DNA from: Alphaproteobacteria bacterium
GTDB taxonomy: Bacteria > Pseudomonadota > Alphaproteobacteria > Micavibrionales > Micavibrionaceae
Length of the DNA: 64,000 nucleotides
Reading direction: 5' to 3'
Assembly (NCBI GenBank): GCA_030424975.1
Contig: JAUHVY010000001.1
Coordinates: forward strand, 493,093-557,092
Under the pieces are notes generated by a model. It saw only the letters and a program-made list of their open reading frames with translations. It was not told the origin of the DNA and ran no database searches. A program made the position numbers and the translations under genes. Below, piece after piece: positions 37,029-46,837 of the stretch (position 1 is the stretch's first letter; each line of letters begins with the position of its first letter).

Positions 37029-37401
37029 ATATCAATTCTTTATCGCTTTTTATTAAACGATAAAAGCAACTGTCGCGCCCCGTGTGGCATGTCCCTTCGC
37101 TGGCCCCGTCTTTATTGACCCTAACAGAAATCAGGATGCAGTCTTGATCGCAATCTGTGCGCATTTCCACTACTTTTTGTGTAAACCCGCTTGTCGCACC
37201 TTTATGCCAGAGGCAATTTCGGCTACGTGACCAGTAATGCGCTTCACCTGTTTCTATTGTTTTACTAAGTGCTTCTGCGTTCATGAAGGCAAACATCAGC
37301 ACTTTACGTGTTTCTACGCAGGTGGTGATACAAGGTATCAGGCCATGCGCATCGAATTTTGGTGTGAACTCAGTGCCTTCTTCGATTTCTTTTTTGTTCA
37401 T
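36991..37401 (-). CDS. hisI: Phosphoribosyl-AMP cyclohydrolase
   Basis: 136 residues. It opens the purine ring of phosphoribosyl-AMP in histidine synthesis. Signatures: [28 protein letters not shown] and the metal ligands MRTDCDQDC and [13 protein letters not shown]. No HisE domain is fused. Its ATG overlaps the gshB stop (ATGA), so it is translationally coupled to gshB. Other his genes are absent from the window. Confidence 0.95.
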   Translation of the reverse strand: MNKKEIEEGTEFTPKFDAHGLIPCITTCVETRKVLMFAFMNAEALSKTIETGEAHYWSRSRNCLWHKGATSGFTQKVVEMRTDCDQDCILISVRVNKDGASEGTCHTGRDSCFYRLIKSDKELIFNEHDQNEQQNK

Positions 37402-38354
37402 CCTTTAAGCTTTCTGACTTTTTCTTCAAAAACATCCCAAAGCTGTGCCTCAAGGCAAACACCATTAAGAGCATTGATCTGTTGGAGGCCTGTTGGTGAG
37501 GTGACGTTAATTTCGGTCAAATAATCACCAAGGATATCAATTCCTGTAAATACAAGCTCGCGTTCCTTCAGGATAGGCTTGATGCGTTCGCAAATTTCAA
37601 TTTCACGCGGCGTTAGATCGGTTTTCACACCTGAACCGCCGGCATCGAAATTGGCGCGTGACTCGCCCTTAACCGGAACGCGTAAAACTGCGCCTGCGGG
37701 CTCACCATCAATCAGTATAATGCGTTTATCGCCCTTAGATGCTTCTGGAATATATTTTTGCGCGATGATAGGCTCTCTATAAAATGCTTCAAACATCTCT
37801 AATAAGGCATTGATATTCTTTCCTGTTTCATCGATGTGGTATACCTGTTCGCCACCATTGCCATAGAGTGGCTTTAGGATAATGTTGCCGTGTTTGGCAT
37901 AAAAAGCCTTTATGGCATGTTTTTCCGCGCTGATTAATGTTTCAGGTGTCAGATCAGGGAAATATGTTACCAATAGCTTTTCTGGCGCGTTGCGTACTTC
38001 GCTCGGGTTATTTGATACGAATGTTTTATGAGTAATGTGATCTAATATATGGGTGGCCGTAATATAGCTCATATCAAATGGCGGGTCTTGGCGCATCAGA
38101 ACAACATCGATATCCTCACCCAGATTGATGATTTCTTCTTCGCCCAGCGTATAGTGATTGCCTTTTTCACGACGAACTTCCAGACGTTGTGCGCGCGCAA
38201 AAACTTCACCATTTTCCAGTGAAAGTTGCGGCGCAAGATAGTGATAAAGTGTGTGTCCGCGTTTCTGTGCCTCTAATGCGAGGACGAAAGTTGAATCTTT
38301 TTCAATTTTAACATCTTTGATGTGATCCATTTGAATGGCGACTTTTAAGCTCAT
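37398..38354 (-). CDS. gshB: Glutathione synthetase
   Basis: 318 residues. It joins gamma-glutamylcysteine and glycine using ATP. The N-terminal domain contains [21 protein letters not shown]; the ATP-grasp part has [44 protein letters not shown] and [14 protein letters not shown]. Length matches bacterial GshB. First gene of the gshB-hisI unit on the minus strand. Confidence 0.95.
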   Translation of the reverse strand: MSLKVAIQMDHIKDVKIEKDSTFVLALEAQKRGHTLYHYLAPQLSLENGEVFARAQRLEVRREKGNHYTLGEEEIINLGEDIDVVLMRQDPPFDMSYITATHILDHITHKTFVSNNPSEVRNAPEKLLVTYFPDLTPETLISAEKHAIKAFYAKHGNIILKPLYGNGGEQVYHIDETGKNINALLEMFEAFYREPIIAQKYIPEASKGDKRIILIDGEPAGAVLRVPVKGESRANFDAGGSGVKTDLTPREIEICERIKPILKERELVFTGIDILGDYLTEINVTSPTGLQQINALNGVCLEAQLWDVFEEKVRKLKG

Positions 38355-38447
38355 TTTGCGCTCACTTTTGTAGTTTTATTTGCTTTTCTCGGCTATTTAT
38401 AATAGCTCTAATCACGAAAAGAAATATAAGAGATAGAAAAATACTAA

Positions 38448-39758
38448 ATGAAATTTGAGGACTTAGGGTTAAGTGAGCCGATTTTAGCGGCAATTAGGGA
38501 TTGTGGATATGATAGCCCAACCCCCATTCAAGAAAAAGCAATACCGAATATTTTGATGGCACGCGACGTCGTTGGCTTGGCGCAAACGGGTACGGGTAAG
38601 ACGGCAGGCTTCACATTGCCGATGATTGAGATTTTAAATGGTGGTCGTGCAAAGGCACGTATGCCACGCTCTTTGATTTTATCTCCCACGCGTGAATTGG
38701 CCGCACAGATTGCTGATAATTTCGATATGTACGGAAAGAATTGTAACCTGAGTAAGGCTCTGCTTATTGGCGGATCGAATATGGCCGATCAGATTAAGGT
38801 TCTGGAGCGTGGTGTTGATGTATTGATCGCAACGCCGGGGCGTTTAATTGATTTGTTTGAACGCGGAAATATCCTGTTGAATGATATTAAGATTTTAGTG
38901 ATTGACGAAGCCGACCGCATGCTTGATATGGGCTTTATTCCAGATATTGAAAAGATTTGTTCATTGTTACCGCCGTTGCGTCAAACGTTGTTGTTTTCTG
39001 CGACGATGGCACCCGAAATTAAGGCGCTGACATCAAAGTTTTTGAGTAACCCGAAAGAGGTTGCTGTATCTGCGCCGGCAACAACGGCCGTTACGGTTGA
39101 ACAGTTTCAGGTTCCTGTATCTTCGCCAAAGGCAAAAAACAATGTTTTGGAAAAGATTATTCAGCAAGAGAATGTGCAAACAGCGTTTATTTTCTGTAAC
39201 CGCAAACGCGACGTCGATTCTTTGAGCAAGTGGCTTGCGAATAAAGGGTATAAAGCGCGCGCTATGCATGGTGATATGGCGCAATCGGCGCGCATGGAAA
39301 CACTTGAGAAATTCAAGAGTAATGAGATTAATTTGTTGGTCTGTAGTGACGTTGCTGCACGTGGTATCGATGTAGACAGTGTATCGCATGTTTTTAACTA
39401 CGATGTTCCCATGAACCCGGATGATTATGTTCACCGCATTGGCCGTACAGGGCGCGCAGGGCAAAAAGGGCGCGCGTGGATGCTTGTTACAAAATATGAT
39501 GACAAGTTTATGATGGCTCTTCTGAAGCGCATCGACAGTAAGATCGAAACGATTAAAATTGACGATAAGGGCGAAGAAAAGCACAGCGGGAAAACTGATG
39601 ATAGTCGTAAGCATCAGTCAAAAAATACTCCTCGCGAGAATATACCCGCAACCAAAAGTAAGGGGCGTGACGGAGCAAAAAACAAATCCCAGCGCAATGA
39701 TGAGGTGGCGGATGTTAACGGTTTCGGTGATGAGGTTCCCGCTTTTTTCAATAACTAG
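38448..39758 (+). CDS. DEAD-box ATP-dependent RNA helicase, RhlE-like
   Basis: 436 residues. Helicase motifs occur in order: Q motif SPTPIQEKAI, Walker A AQTGTGKTAGF, PTRELAAQI, TPGRLID, DEAD in VIDEADRMLDMGF, SAT in LFSATMAP, FIFCNRKRDVD, CSDVAARGIDVD and HRIGRTGRAG. The sequence SNPKEVAVSAPATTAVTVEQ is close to RhlE proteins. The last 60 residues are a Lys/Arg/Asn-rich basic tail, likely for RNA binding. It unwinds RNA in ribosome assembly or decay; the precise role is not determined. Confidence 0.9.
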   Translation: MKFEDLGLSEPILAAIRDCGYDSPTPIQEKAIPNILMARDVVGLAQTGTGKTAGFTLPMIEILNGGRAKARMPRSLILSPTRELAAQIADNFDMYGKNCNLSKALLIGGSNMADQIKVLERGVDVLIATPGRLIDLFERGNILLNDIKILVIDEADRMLDMGFIPDIEKICSLLPPLRQTLLFSATMAPEIKALTSKFLSNPKEVAVSAPATTAVTVEQFQVPVSSPKAKNNVLEKIIQQENVQTAFIFCNRKRDVDSLSKWLANKGYKARAMHGDMAQSARMETLEKFKSNEINLLVCSDVAARGIDVDSVSHVFNYDVPMNPDDYVHRIGRTGRAGQKGRAWMLVTKYDDKFMMALLKRIDSKIETIKIDDKGEEKHSGKTDDSRKHQSKNTPRENIPATKSKGRDGAKNKSQRNDEVADVNGFGDEVPAFFNN

Positions 39759-39866
39759 ATTGTGAGTATTAAACTCTAATTTTTACTGCGTATGTTGACT
39801 TATAAGAACAAAATCGTGAATGATAACAAGGTAGATTCTTCTTACTCCTGCTTTCTGATGTCCTTC

Positions 39867-42098
39867 ATGAAAAAATTTAATGCACGTTATTTTATAAAAT
39901 TATGCTCCGTCGCGGCGATGGCACTGTCTGTTGGGGGATACTCCGCACCCGTATTGGCACAAGGCAATAAGAATGCACCTGTTGATTTACAGGCTGATTC
40001 ACTCTCTCATGATAATTCAGGGCAAATTGTTACTGCAACCGGTGATGTTATCCTAAAACAGGACGGCAGAACTGTTCGTGCCGATAAGATTGTTTATAAC
40101 CTTAGTGACGACACTGTTGTTGCTCAAGGCAATGTTGAGTTTACCGACATTACAGGTGATAAGCATTATGCAGACCGCGTGGAATTTAACGATGCATTGA
40201 AAAATGGATTTGTTGAGGGGCTTCAGTCGCTTCTTGTTGACGGCTCCCGCTTTAAGGCGTCAAACGGGAAGCATATGGGCGGCACAAAGACCGTTATGAA
40301 GGATGCGTTTTATACACCATGTGAAACATGTAAGGATAATCCCGAAGAGGATCCGTTATGGCAGATCAGGGCATCTGAAGTCGAGCATGATAAAGAAAAT
40401 AAAACAATTAGTTACCGAAATGCCCGTTTTGAGGTAAAGGGCTTGCCGGTTGCATATATGCCGTATTTTGCGCATCCCGATGGTACGGTTAAGCGAAAGA
40501 GTGGTTTTTTAACGCCGACAGCAGGGTATAAGAGCGATCTTGGTGCTTTCGTAGAGGGGCGTTATTATTGGGATATAGCGCCTGATCAAGATGCGACAAT
40601 CGGGTTAATGGTTATGTCACGTGAAACACCGATGATTAACGGTGAGTGGCGTAAACGATGGCAAGATGCACGTCTTGAGCTTTTCGGTAGCACAACATAT
40701 TCGGAACGGACCAGTGATCGTGCAGGTGTTGAGTTTACGGAGGATCGTGAATGGCGCGGTAATTTTAAAGCGGACGGCCTTTGGGATATCAATAATGAAT
40801 GGCGTAGTGGTATTCGTCTGGATTTAGCATCGGATGATCAATATCTACGTCAATATGATATCGATAGTGAAGATGTTCTGGAAAATGAAATTTATGTTGA
40901 ACGATTCTCCGGCAGAAATTATGCCGTAGCCAGTGCACTTGCGTTTCAAGATGTGCGTATCGAAGAAGAGCGCGTCGATGATCAGCCATATATCCTTCCT
41001 GAAGTATATGCCAATTTCATAGGTGAGCCATCGGGTGTTCCTCTGGTCGGTGGGCGTTGGGATGCTAATTTTACGACACTTGGTTTGGCACGTGAGGGCA
41101 ACGGTCAGGATGTAATGCGCGGTTCGGCGTCATTGGGCTGGAAACGCCGATTGGTTTCTGATCTTGGCTTGGTTGCGGACCTTGATACACGTGCAATCGG
41201 ATTGGTTTATGATGTGTCTGATCGTAACGGGTCAGATAATGATCCGGCAATTGACGGGCGATCATCAGAAGCGCGCGGTTTTGGCTATTTTGATATTAAG
41301 ACATCTTATCCTATGGCTAAGCCTTTGCAGACTGCGCAAATCACGTTAGAGCCGATTGTTTCATTGACAGCTGCACCGAATATTAGCGACGATTCTGATA
41401 TTCCGAATGAGGATAGCCAAGACATTCAGATTGATACGCTCAATATATTTGAACCTAATAGGTTTCCAGGCCTTGACGGTTTTGAAGATCAAACACATGT
41501 CACATATGGTTTGCGTACTGGTATTTATTCATACGCAGGCAGTCATGCCGACGTCTTTATCGGACAGAGCTATCGCTTTGATGATGATGAAAATCCGTTT
41601 GGGCAAGGTTCAGGTTTGAATGAACAAAGTTCTGACTTTGTCGGCCAAGTTACGGCTAATTATCAAAATGATTACAGATTGGATTACAGGTTTCAGCTCG
41701 ATAATGATCAGCTTTCTTCGCAGCGCCATGAAGTTGAAGCCGGTATGAAGTATAAAAACCTGCAACTTAGTACGAGTTACCTGTATGCCAAGGCATTAGA
41801 GGGCACGGATATTGACGAAACACGCGAGCAAATCACGAATAGCGCGTCGTATAACATCAACGAAGAATGGCGTGTTTTTGGTGCTGCGCGTCAGGATTTG
41901 GGAGAAGATCCTGGCCTGCGTGAAGCTTTGCTGGGGGTTGATTATACAGGGCAATGTATTTCTTTATCTGTGACTGGTCAAAGAACGTTAACAGATGATT
42001 CATCAGGTGACAGCGGCACAGAGTTATTCTTGCGTATCGGCTTTAAAAATCTGGGTGAATTCAAAACATCGGGCCTTCAAGTCGGCGATAGTGAATAA
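39867..42098 (+). CDS. lptD: LPS-assembly protein LptD
   Basis: 743 residues from the ATG at 39867, which gives a signal peptide (FIKLCSVAAMALSVGGYSAPVLAQ); an upstream start at 39792 does not. The N-terminal OstA/LptA-like domain (VDLQADSLSHDNSGQIVTATGDVIL, RADKIVYNLSDDTVVAQGNVEF) is followed by the beta-barrel domain with AYMPYFAHPDGTVKRKSGFLTP and a C-terminus of alternating strands. LptD with LptE inserts LPS in the outer membrane. The disulphide cysteines may be CETCKD at about residues 150-153. The usual neighbours surA, pdxA and rsmA are absent. Confidence 0.9.
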   Translation: MKKFNARYFIKLCSVAAMALSVGGYSAPVLAQGNKNAPVDLQADSLSHDNSGQIVTATGDVILKQDGRTVRADKIVYNLSDDTVVAQGNVEFTDITGDKHYADRVEFNDALKNGFVEGLQSLLVDGSRFKASNGKHMGGTKTVMKDAFYTPCETCKDNPEEDPLWQIRASEVEHDKENKTISYRNARFEVKGLPVAYMPYFAHPDGTVKRKSGFLTPTAGYKSDLGAFVEGRYYWDIAPDQDATIGLMVMSRETPMINGEWRKRWQDARLELFGSTTYSERTSDRAGVEFTEDREWRGNFKADGLWDINNEWRSGIRLDLASDDQYLRQYDIDSEDVLENEIYVERFSGRNYAVASALAFQDVRIEEERVDDQPYILPEVYANFIGEPSGVPLVGGRWDANFTTLGLAREGNGQDVMRGSASLGWKRRLVSDLGLVADLDTRAIGLVYDVSDRNGSDNDPAIDGRSSEARGFGYFDIKTSYPMAKPLQTAQITLEPIVSLTAAPNISDDSDIPNEDSQDIQIDTLNIFEPNRFPGLDGFEDQTHVTYGLRTGIYSYAGSHADVFIGQSYRFDDDENPFGQGSGLNEQSSDFVGQVTANYQNDYRLDYRFQLDNDQLSSQRHEVEAGMKYKNLQLSTSYLYAKALEGTDIDETREQITNSASYNINEEWRVFGAARQDLGEDPGLREALLGVDYTGQCISLSVTGQRTLTDDSSGDSGTELFLRIGFKNLGEFKTSGLQVGDSE

Positions 42099-42179
42099 AA
42101 ACATCATTTTACAGTTATTTGATCCTGTGTTTTAGGGTATACTCCTTGCTCGTTTCTATGTCTTATAAAAGGTGAAACT

Positions 42180-44075
42180 GTGGCTTTGGATATTCATCCG
42201 GACTTTCATATGTGGTTTATGTTGATCTTGACGGGTGCGGCGGTGATCGCATTTGTTCGGGAAAAATTGCCGTTGGAGGTAACGAGCGTTATCTTGATGA
42301 CGGTTTTGCTTCTTTATGGACAAATTTTTGAAATAACGGATGATGCAGGGAATAACCTTTTAGATCCGAAAGTTATTTTATCCGGTTTTTCAAACCCTTC
42401 CCTTATTGCTGTTTTGGCATTGTTGGTTATGGGGCAAGGCATGATCCATACAGATTCCTTGCGGTTTCTTACAAACTTTTTAGTTTTCTCGCGGCCCGGT
42501 TTGGCAAAACTTTCAATTATGTTGATCTTCATTTTTGTGATGATTTTAAGTGCGTTTATGAACAATACGCCACTTGTTATCATTGCCATTCCCATTATGC
42601 AGGCGTTGGTGGCATCATCAAGTATGCCAGCAAGTAAAGTCATGATGCCATTGAGTTTTGTCGCCATTTTGGGTGGTATGATTACGCTTGTAGGCTCATC
42701 GACGAACCTGTTGGTGTCTTCCACGATGGTTGAGCTTGGCTATCCTGCGCTTGGCTTCTTTGATTTTGTATACCCCGGGATGATGCTTGCCGTGGTTGGG
42801 TTTGTTTATGTTCTTTTAGTTATTCCGCGTATGCTGAAAAGCAGAACTTCGATCAAAGAAGAACTCGTCGGAGATGAAAAGGAGTTTGTGGCTGAGCTTG
42901 ATATTGCAGAAGACAGTAAGCTTGTTGGAGCCGAGTGTGTTGATGGGAAGTTTTCGGCACTAAAAGGGATGAATGTAAAATTGATCCAACGCGGTGGTCA
43001 TTTGATTTTGCCACCATTCGAGGGGCATAAAATTCACAGTGGTGATATATTGATTGTGGCTGCAACGCGTAAATCGCTTGCGGACCTTTTGACAAAATAC
43101 CCTGGGTTTTTGTTGTCTGATGAAGAGGCACAAGTTATTGACGGGCCTCCGGATGATGAGGATGAGGCGGTAACTTCTGCACTTGGTGGTGTGGAAACGC
43201 GCGTCCTGGCTAAGATCATGATTACGCCTGCATCAAGAATGGTGGATATGTCGATTGATCACATAGGGTTCCACAAGCGTTTTGGCGTTATTGTTCTTGG
43301 TATTCAACGTCGTGCGCGTGTTGTGCGTCGACGTTTAGGGCGCATAAGGCTGGAGGCCGGTGATGTTTTGTTGGTGGCCGGTCAAAACAGCCGTATCAAT
43401 AATTTGCGTCGCAACCCTGATTTCATTGTGTTGTCAGGATCAAAGCGTGATCTTCCTGTTCCTGGGAAAGCACCTATCGCTATTTCAATCTTTTTGGCAA
43501 CAATCGGGAGTGCGGCTGCTGGCATAATCTCTATTCCTGCTGCTGCGTTTGCTGGGGCGGTTGTTATGATTGGAACAGGGTGTTTGAATATTCGTCAGGC
43601 AACACGGGCAGTTGATCGTAAAATTTTCTTGCTTGTCGGCTCGATGCTTGCGCTTGGTGCTGCGTTACAAATTACAGGCGGTGCTGATTTTATTGCCGGT
43701 CTGATTTTGAAGGTTCCGTTTGCAGATTCACCTTTGATGGTTGCATCTCTGCTGTTTCTTATTGTTGCTATCACGACAAATGTTTTGACGAATAATGCGT
43801 GTGCGATTCTTTTTACGCCAATCGCTCTTAATATGGCATCTCATTTTCAGGTGCCTGAAGACGCCACATATAATCTCTATTACTTGTTTGCGATCACTGT
43901 TGTTTTTGGCGCTAATTGTTCTTTTGCCTCACCTATAGGTTATCAAACCAATCTTCTTGTTATGGGGCCAGGGCAATATAAGTTCAGAGATTTCGTAAAA
44001 GCGGGGATGCCTCTTGTTCTTGTTCTCTGGATTACTTATATTTTTATTATGAAGTTTTACTTTGGTCTGAATTAA
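42180..44075 (+). CDS. SLC13-type anion permease with two RCK_C domains
   Basis: 631 residues starting at a GTG with AAAGGTGA upstream. About five membrane helices precede residue 220, two TrkA-C (RCK_C) regulatory domains lie at about 235-300 and 340-420, and about six helices follow. Transport motifs typical of DASS/SLC13 include FMNNTPLVIIAIPIMQAL and LTNNACAILFTPIA, and VGSSTNLLVS. Substrate is an anion, perhaps sulphate or a dicarboxylate; this cannot be decided. The RCK_C domains suggest ligand control. Confidence 0.88.
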   Translation: MALDIHPDFHMWFMLILTGAAVIAFVREKLPLEVTSVILMTVLLLYGQIFEITDDAGNNLLDPKVILSGFSNPSLIAVLALLVMGQGMIHTDSLRFLTNFLVFSRPGLAKLSIMLIFIFVMILSAFMNNTPLVIIAIPIMQALVASSSMPASKVMMPLSFVAILGGMITLVGSSTNLLVSSTMVELGYPALGFFDFVYPGMMLAVVGFVYVLLVIPRMLKSRTSIKEELVGDEKEFVAELDIAEDSKLVGAECVDGKFSALKGMNVKLIQRGGHLILPPFEGHKIHSGDILIVAATRKSLADLLTKYPGFLLSDEEAQVIDGPPDDEDEAVTSALGGVETRVLAKIMITPASRMVDMSIDHIGFHKRFGVIVLGIQRRARVVRRRLGRIRLEAGDVLLVAGQNSRINNLRRNPDFIVLSGSKRDLPVPGKAPIAISIFLATIGSAAAGIISIPAAAFAGAVVMIGTGCLNIRQATRAVDRKIFLLVGSMLALGAALQITGGADFIAGLILKVPFADSPLMVASLLFLIVAITTNVLTNNACAILFTPIALNMASHFQVPEDATYNLYYLFAITVVFGANCSFASPIGYQTNLLVMGPGQYKFRDFVKAGMPLVLVLWITYIFIMKFYFGLN

Positions 44076-44093
44076 TATTTAAATGAACCTAAT

Positions 44094-44819
44094 ATGAGCA
44101 TCTATTCCTACGATCCAAATGCACGCTATCGTCAACGCGCGTCAAAGCGTATGACGAATATCCTTAGCTTTATATTTTTATTTGCCTTTATATTCGGTGC
44201 CGGGTACTGGGTAGGAGAGATGCGTTCTAGGCAGAATATTTATATTCTGCAGCAGGATAAGCAGGCATTAAACGAAGATCTTAAAAACATTCAAAATGTA
44301 ATAACAGATTTAAGGGCCGAAGCGCAGACGGCAAATGTACGTTTAGAACAAATGCGCGCCAATTATGATGAGCTTACATCTGATGGCCCTATGAAGGATT
44401 TGCTCGAATCTGTCCGTCAGCAATTGGATAAGGGGATAACATCAGAACGCCTTAGCTCTGTTATTTCTATGGCACGTCCGCCGCAAAATTGCAGTGACGC
44501 AGAGACAAAGCGCTTTGTCGTGAAAACGCCTATGTATAATGGCCCCGACAGTGTTGCCACCGTGAGCGGGGGGGCCGTTATTATTAACGCAAGCGGCGTT
44601 CCAGCACAAAATAATCAAGGGCAAAAAGAAGCATGGTTTGACCCGGGGCAGGCGGTTGAGGTGCGCTTTAGCCCACGCGGCGGTGAGGAGGTTGTGAAAA
44701 GCGGTGTTTTGCCTATTTATCACTCAACTGTTGTGAAAGATAAGGAATTCCGTTTCACTGTTACCGAAGGTGCAAAATCATTTGCCAAGGTAACATATGA
44801 TTTCTGCGATTATCCATAA
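44094..44819 (+). CDS. Hypothetical membrane-anchored coiled-coil protein
   Basis: 241 residues. One membrane helix (about residues 21-41, LSFIFLFAFIFGAGYWVG) follows a basic cytoplasmic N-terminus. A coiled coil of about residues 50-110 (LQQDKQALNEDLKNIQNV, NVRLEQMRANYDEL) leads to a compact C-terminal domain with cysteines in NCSDAETKRF and FCDYP. The coil and C-terminus are probably periplasmic. I recognise no family. It begins 18 nt after the SLC13 gene, so may share its transcript, and ends 8 bp from the convergent YdbH-like gene. Confidence 0.6.
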   Translation: MSIYSYDPNARYRQRASKRMTNILSFIFLFAFIFGAGYWVGEMRSRQNIYILQQDKQALNEDLKNIQNVITDLRAEAQTANVRLEQMRANYDELTSDGPMKDLLESVRQQLDKGITSERLSSVISMARPPQNCSDAETKRFVVKTPMYNGPDSVATVSGGAVIINASGVPAQNNQGQKEAWFDPGQAVEVRFSPRGGEEVVKSGVLPIYHSTVVKDKEFRFTVTEGAKSFAKVTYDFCDYP

Positions 44820-44827
44820 GTGATGAA

Positions 44828-46822
44828 TTATTGAAGTAACCTTGAGAACAACATTGAAATTTGTGTTTCAATTTGCAGGTTTAAGTCTACGGGTTTGTCA
44901 GTATCCATGTTCGGGTTTTTACCGCTGGCGTTTAGGGTCATCATAACACGACCTGCGAGATCGCCATCCAAGCGTACCTCGAAATATTCGTAATGATATC
45001 GTTTCATGGCCGCGCGTATATTTTGCATTTTTGCCGAACTTCCGGGAAAGAGTGCAAGAGCCATTTTATCTGACAGGCTAATTACGCCGCCGCCTTGGCT
45101 TTGTAGTATCCCGCCTTTAACCTCAATAATATCATCTTTTAGGGTCATGGGAATGACGCCCCCCATATACCCGTAAATTTCGACGTCGTTAAAACCGGCA
45201 TCCTTAAACAACTGGGATAAATTAATATCTGATACGCCTAGTTCTAATGATTTTTTGATCTTGCCTTTATCGTCAATTAATGAGGTTTTTGATGCAATTT
45301 CACCACCATAAATTTGAAGTTTTGCTGACTTAATATAGGGAGCATCCCTTTCCGCAAGATTGAGTTCGACAAAACCACGGTTAGGTATGTTTTTTTTGAG
45401 CGGAAGCTTAAATGGCAAACGGCGCACTCCGGTCAGTTTCTTTTCAGAGTTTTCAGAGAATTTACCGGTCAGATACGGTAATTTTAATGCGCCCATATCG
45501 ATGGTACCGTTATGAACATTTGTATCAATTTTCCAAGAAAAATCATTTTTGGATTTTGCCGTTTTGGGCGTCCATACAAAGTCGCCCGATGTGGAAATCT
45601 CAAAAAAGGATGTTTCAACGGGGGTATTATCCTCATTCTTTTCAAGGTAGATATTCGTTTTAGGGATATAAAAAGCCCCTTCAGCCTTTTTGTCGGCATC
45701 CTGTTTATATGTACCGCGTAATTCGACATTCGGATTATTCAGGAAAATACGAAATTCGCCGTCATATGTGTCATGCGCATTTCTTTTGCTATCAAGTGTA
45801 ATAATCGGCGTTTCCAAATTGTCTAAATAATCCGGGAAGCGTATGTCTGCAGGTAAAAGGGCGTTCGCAGTCATATAAGTAATAATATCTTGGACGGATT
45901 TTGGCGTTAACGTCAGCTCGATTTTATCATTATTATTTTCCTCAGAGGTATGTGATATTCTTGCGTTCCAATCGATTTGAGCATACCCGGCAGTTTGTCC
46001 TTCGACGAAAAATTCTTCTCTGCGCCCATCTTTGTATGTCAGCTTGGCCTTTATTTTTGATAATGGTAATTCGTTCCAATTAACATTGGCAATTTGTGAT
46101 TCAATCGTAGCTTTGCTCTGAGCCGTTTCTAAATTATATGTCGAATTAATTTCGGCTGTGCCGCGTTTCAGGCGGATGTTTTTGTGATTATATGCAATTT
46201 GTTCGATAGTTGTATTTGTTTCTAATTTTTTTAAATCAGTGAGTTCTGATTTTATTTTTGCATGAAAACCAAGCTGATGCTGCGTACTTTTTAAAATACC
46301 GCTCATCGTAATTTTATCAATGTTTTCAAGATTGATTTGCCCGTCAAAGCTTACCTTCAGGCCGCCATATGTTTCGGATAAAATATCAGCTTGTGCGTTT
46401 TCAATACTCACCATATTTGCTGATATACCGGAGGTTATGCCATTGATAAGACGTGTATTATCGGGGACGCCCGAAAAGGAAAGTTTGTTTGCCGCGCTAA
46501 GGTCGCCTGTAAGGCTTAGGCCGGTGATATTTATATTTTGTGAGCTATCCGGACTCAAGAGGAGGCGCCAAAGGGAGAAACGTATGGTGATATTCTCAAC
46601 TTTGCTGAATCCATCCTTATCAAGGGTGATATTTGAAATCGAAACGCCGCCGTTTTTATGCTCTATTTTTTCAAACCAAAATGTTTCAAACCCAAGAGAT
46701 GTTAGTCCTTCTAAGACTCGTTTTTCAATTTTCTCGGGGATATAGACGTAATAGGCGTAAACGCCACCCGCAGAAACTGCGATGAACAATAATAGAAGGA
46801 GTGTGAAAATAAATTTTTTCAT
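44828..46822 (-). CDS. YdbH-like (AsmA-fold) intermembrane transport family protein
   Basis: 664 residues. An N-terminal anchor (FIFTLLLLLFIAVSAGGVYAYYVY) leads to long beta-rich periplasmic sequence of the AsmA/TAM type. The C-terminal block is the YdbH-type domain: LELGVSDINLSQLFKDAGF, YGYMGGVIPMTLKDD, VKGGILQSQGGGVISLS and YHYEYFEVRLDGDLAGRVMM. In E. coli YdbH acts with TamB and YhdP in phospholipid transport to the outer membrane; the same role here is inferred. It lies downstream of parE in the same direction, 15 bp away. Confidence 0.8.
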   Translation of the reverse strand: MKKFIFTLLLLLFIAVSAGGVYAYYVYIPEKIEKRVLEGLTSLGFETFWFEKIEHKNGGVSISNITLDKDGFSKVENITIRFSLWRLLLSPDSSQNINITGLSLTGDLSAANKLSFSGVPDNTRLINGITSGISANMVSIENAQADILSETYGGLKVSFDGQINLENIDKITMSGILKSTQHQLGFHAKIKSELTDLKKLETNTTIEQIAYNHKNIRLKRGTAEINSTYNLETAQSKATIESQIANVNWNELPLSKIKAKLTYKDGRREEFFVEGQTAGYAQIDWNARISHTSEENNNDKIELTLTPKSVQDIITYMTANALLPADIRFPDYLDNLETPIITLDSKRNAHDTYDGEFRIFLNNPNVELRGTYKQDADKKAEGAFYIPKTNIYLEKNEDNTPVETSFFEISTSGDFVWTPKTAKSKNDFSWKIDTNVHNGTIDMGALKLPYLTGKFSENSEKKLTGVRRLPFKLPLKKNIPNRGFVELNLAERDAPYIKSAKLQIYGGEIASKTSLIDDKGKIKKSLELGVSDINLSQLFKDAGFNDVEIYGYMGGVIPMTLKDDIIEVKGGILQSQGGGVISLSDKMALALFPGSSAKMQNIRAAMKRYHYEYFEVRLDGDLAGRVMMTLNASGKNPNMDTDKPVDLNLQIETQISMLFSRLLQ

Positions 46823-46837
46823 TTTCGGCCCAAATTA

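Noticed and set aside
39033-39614. 193-codon minus-strand frame over the helicase gene
   Set aside because: Antisense shadow of conserved DEAD-box motifs.
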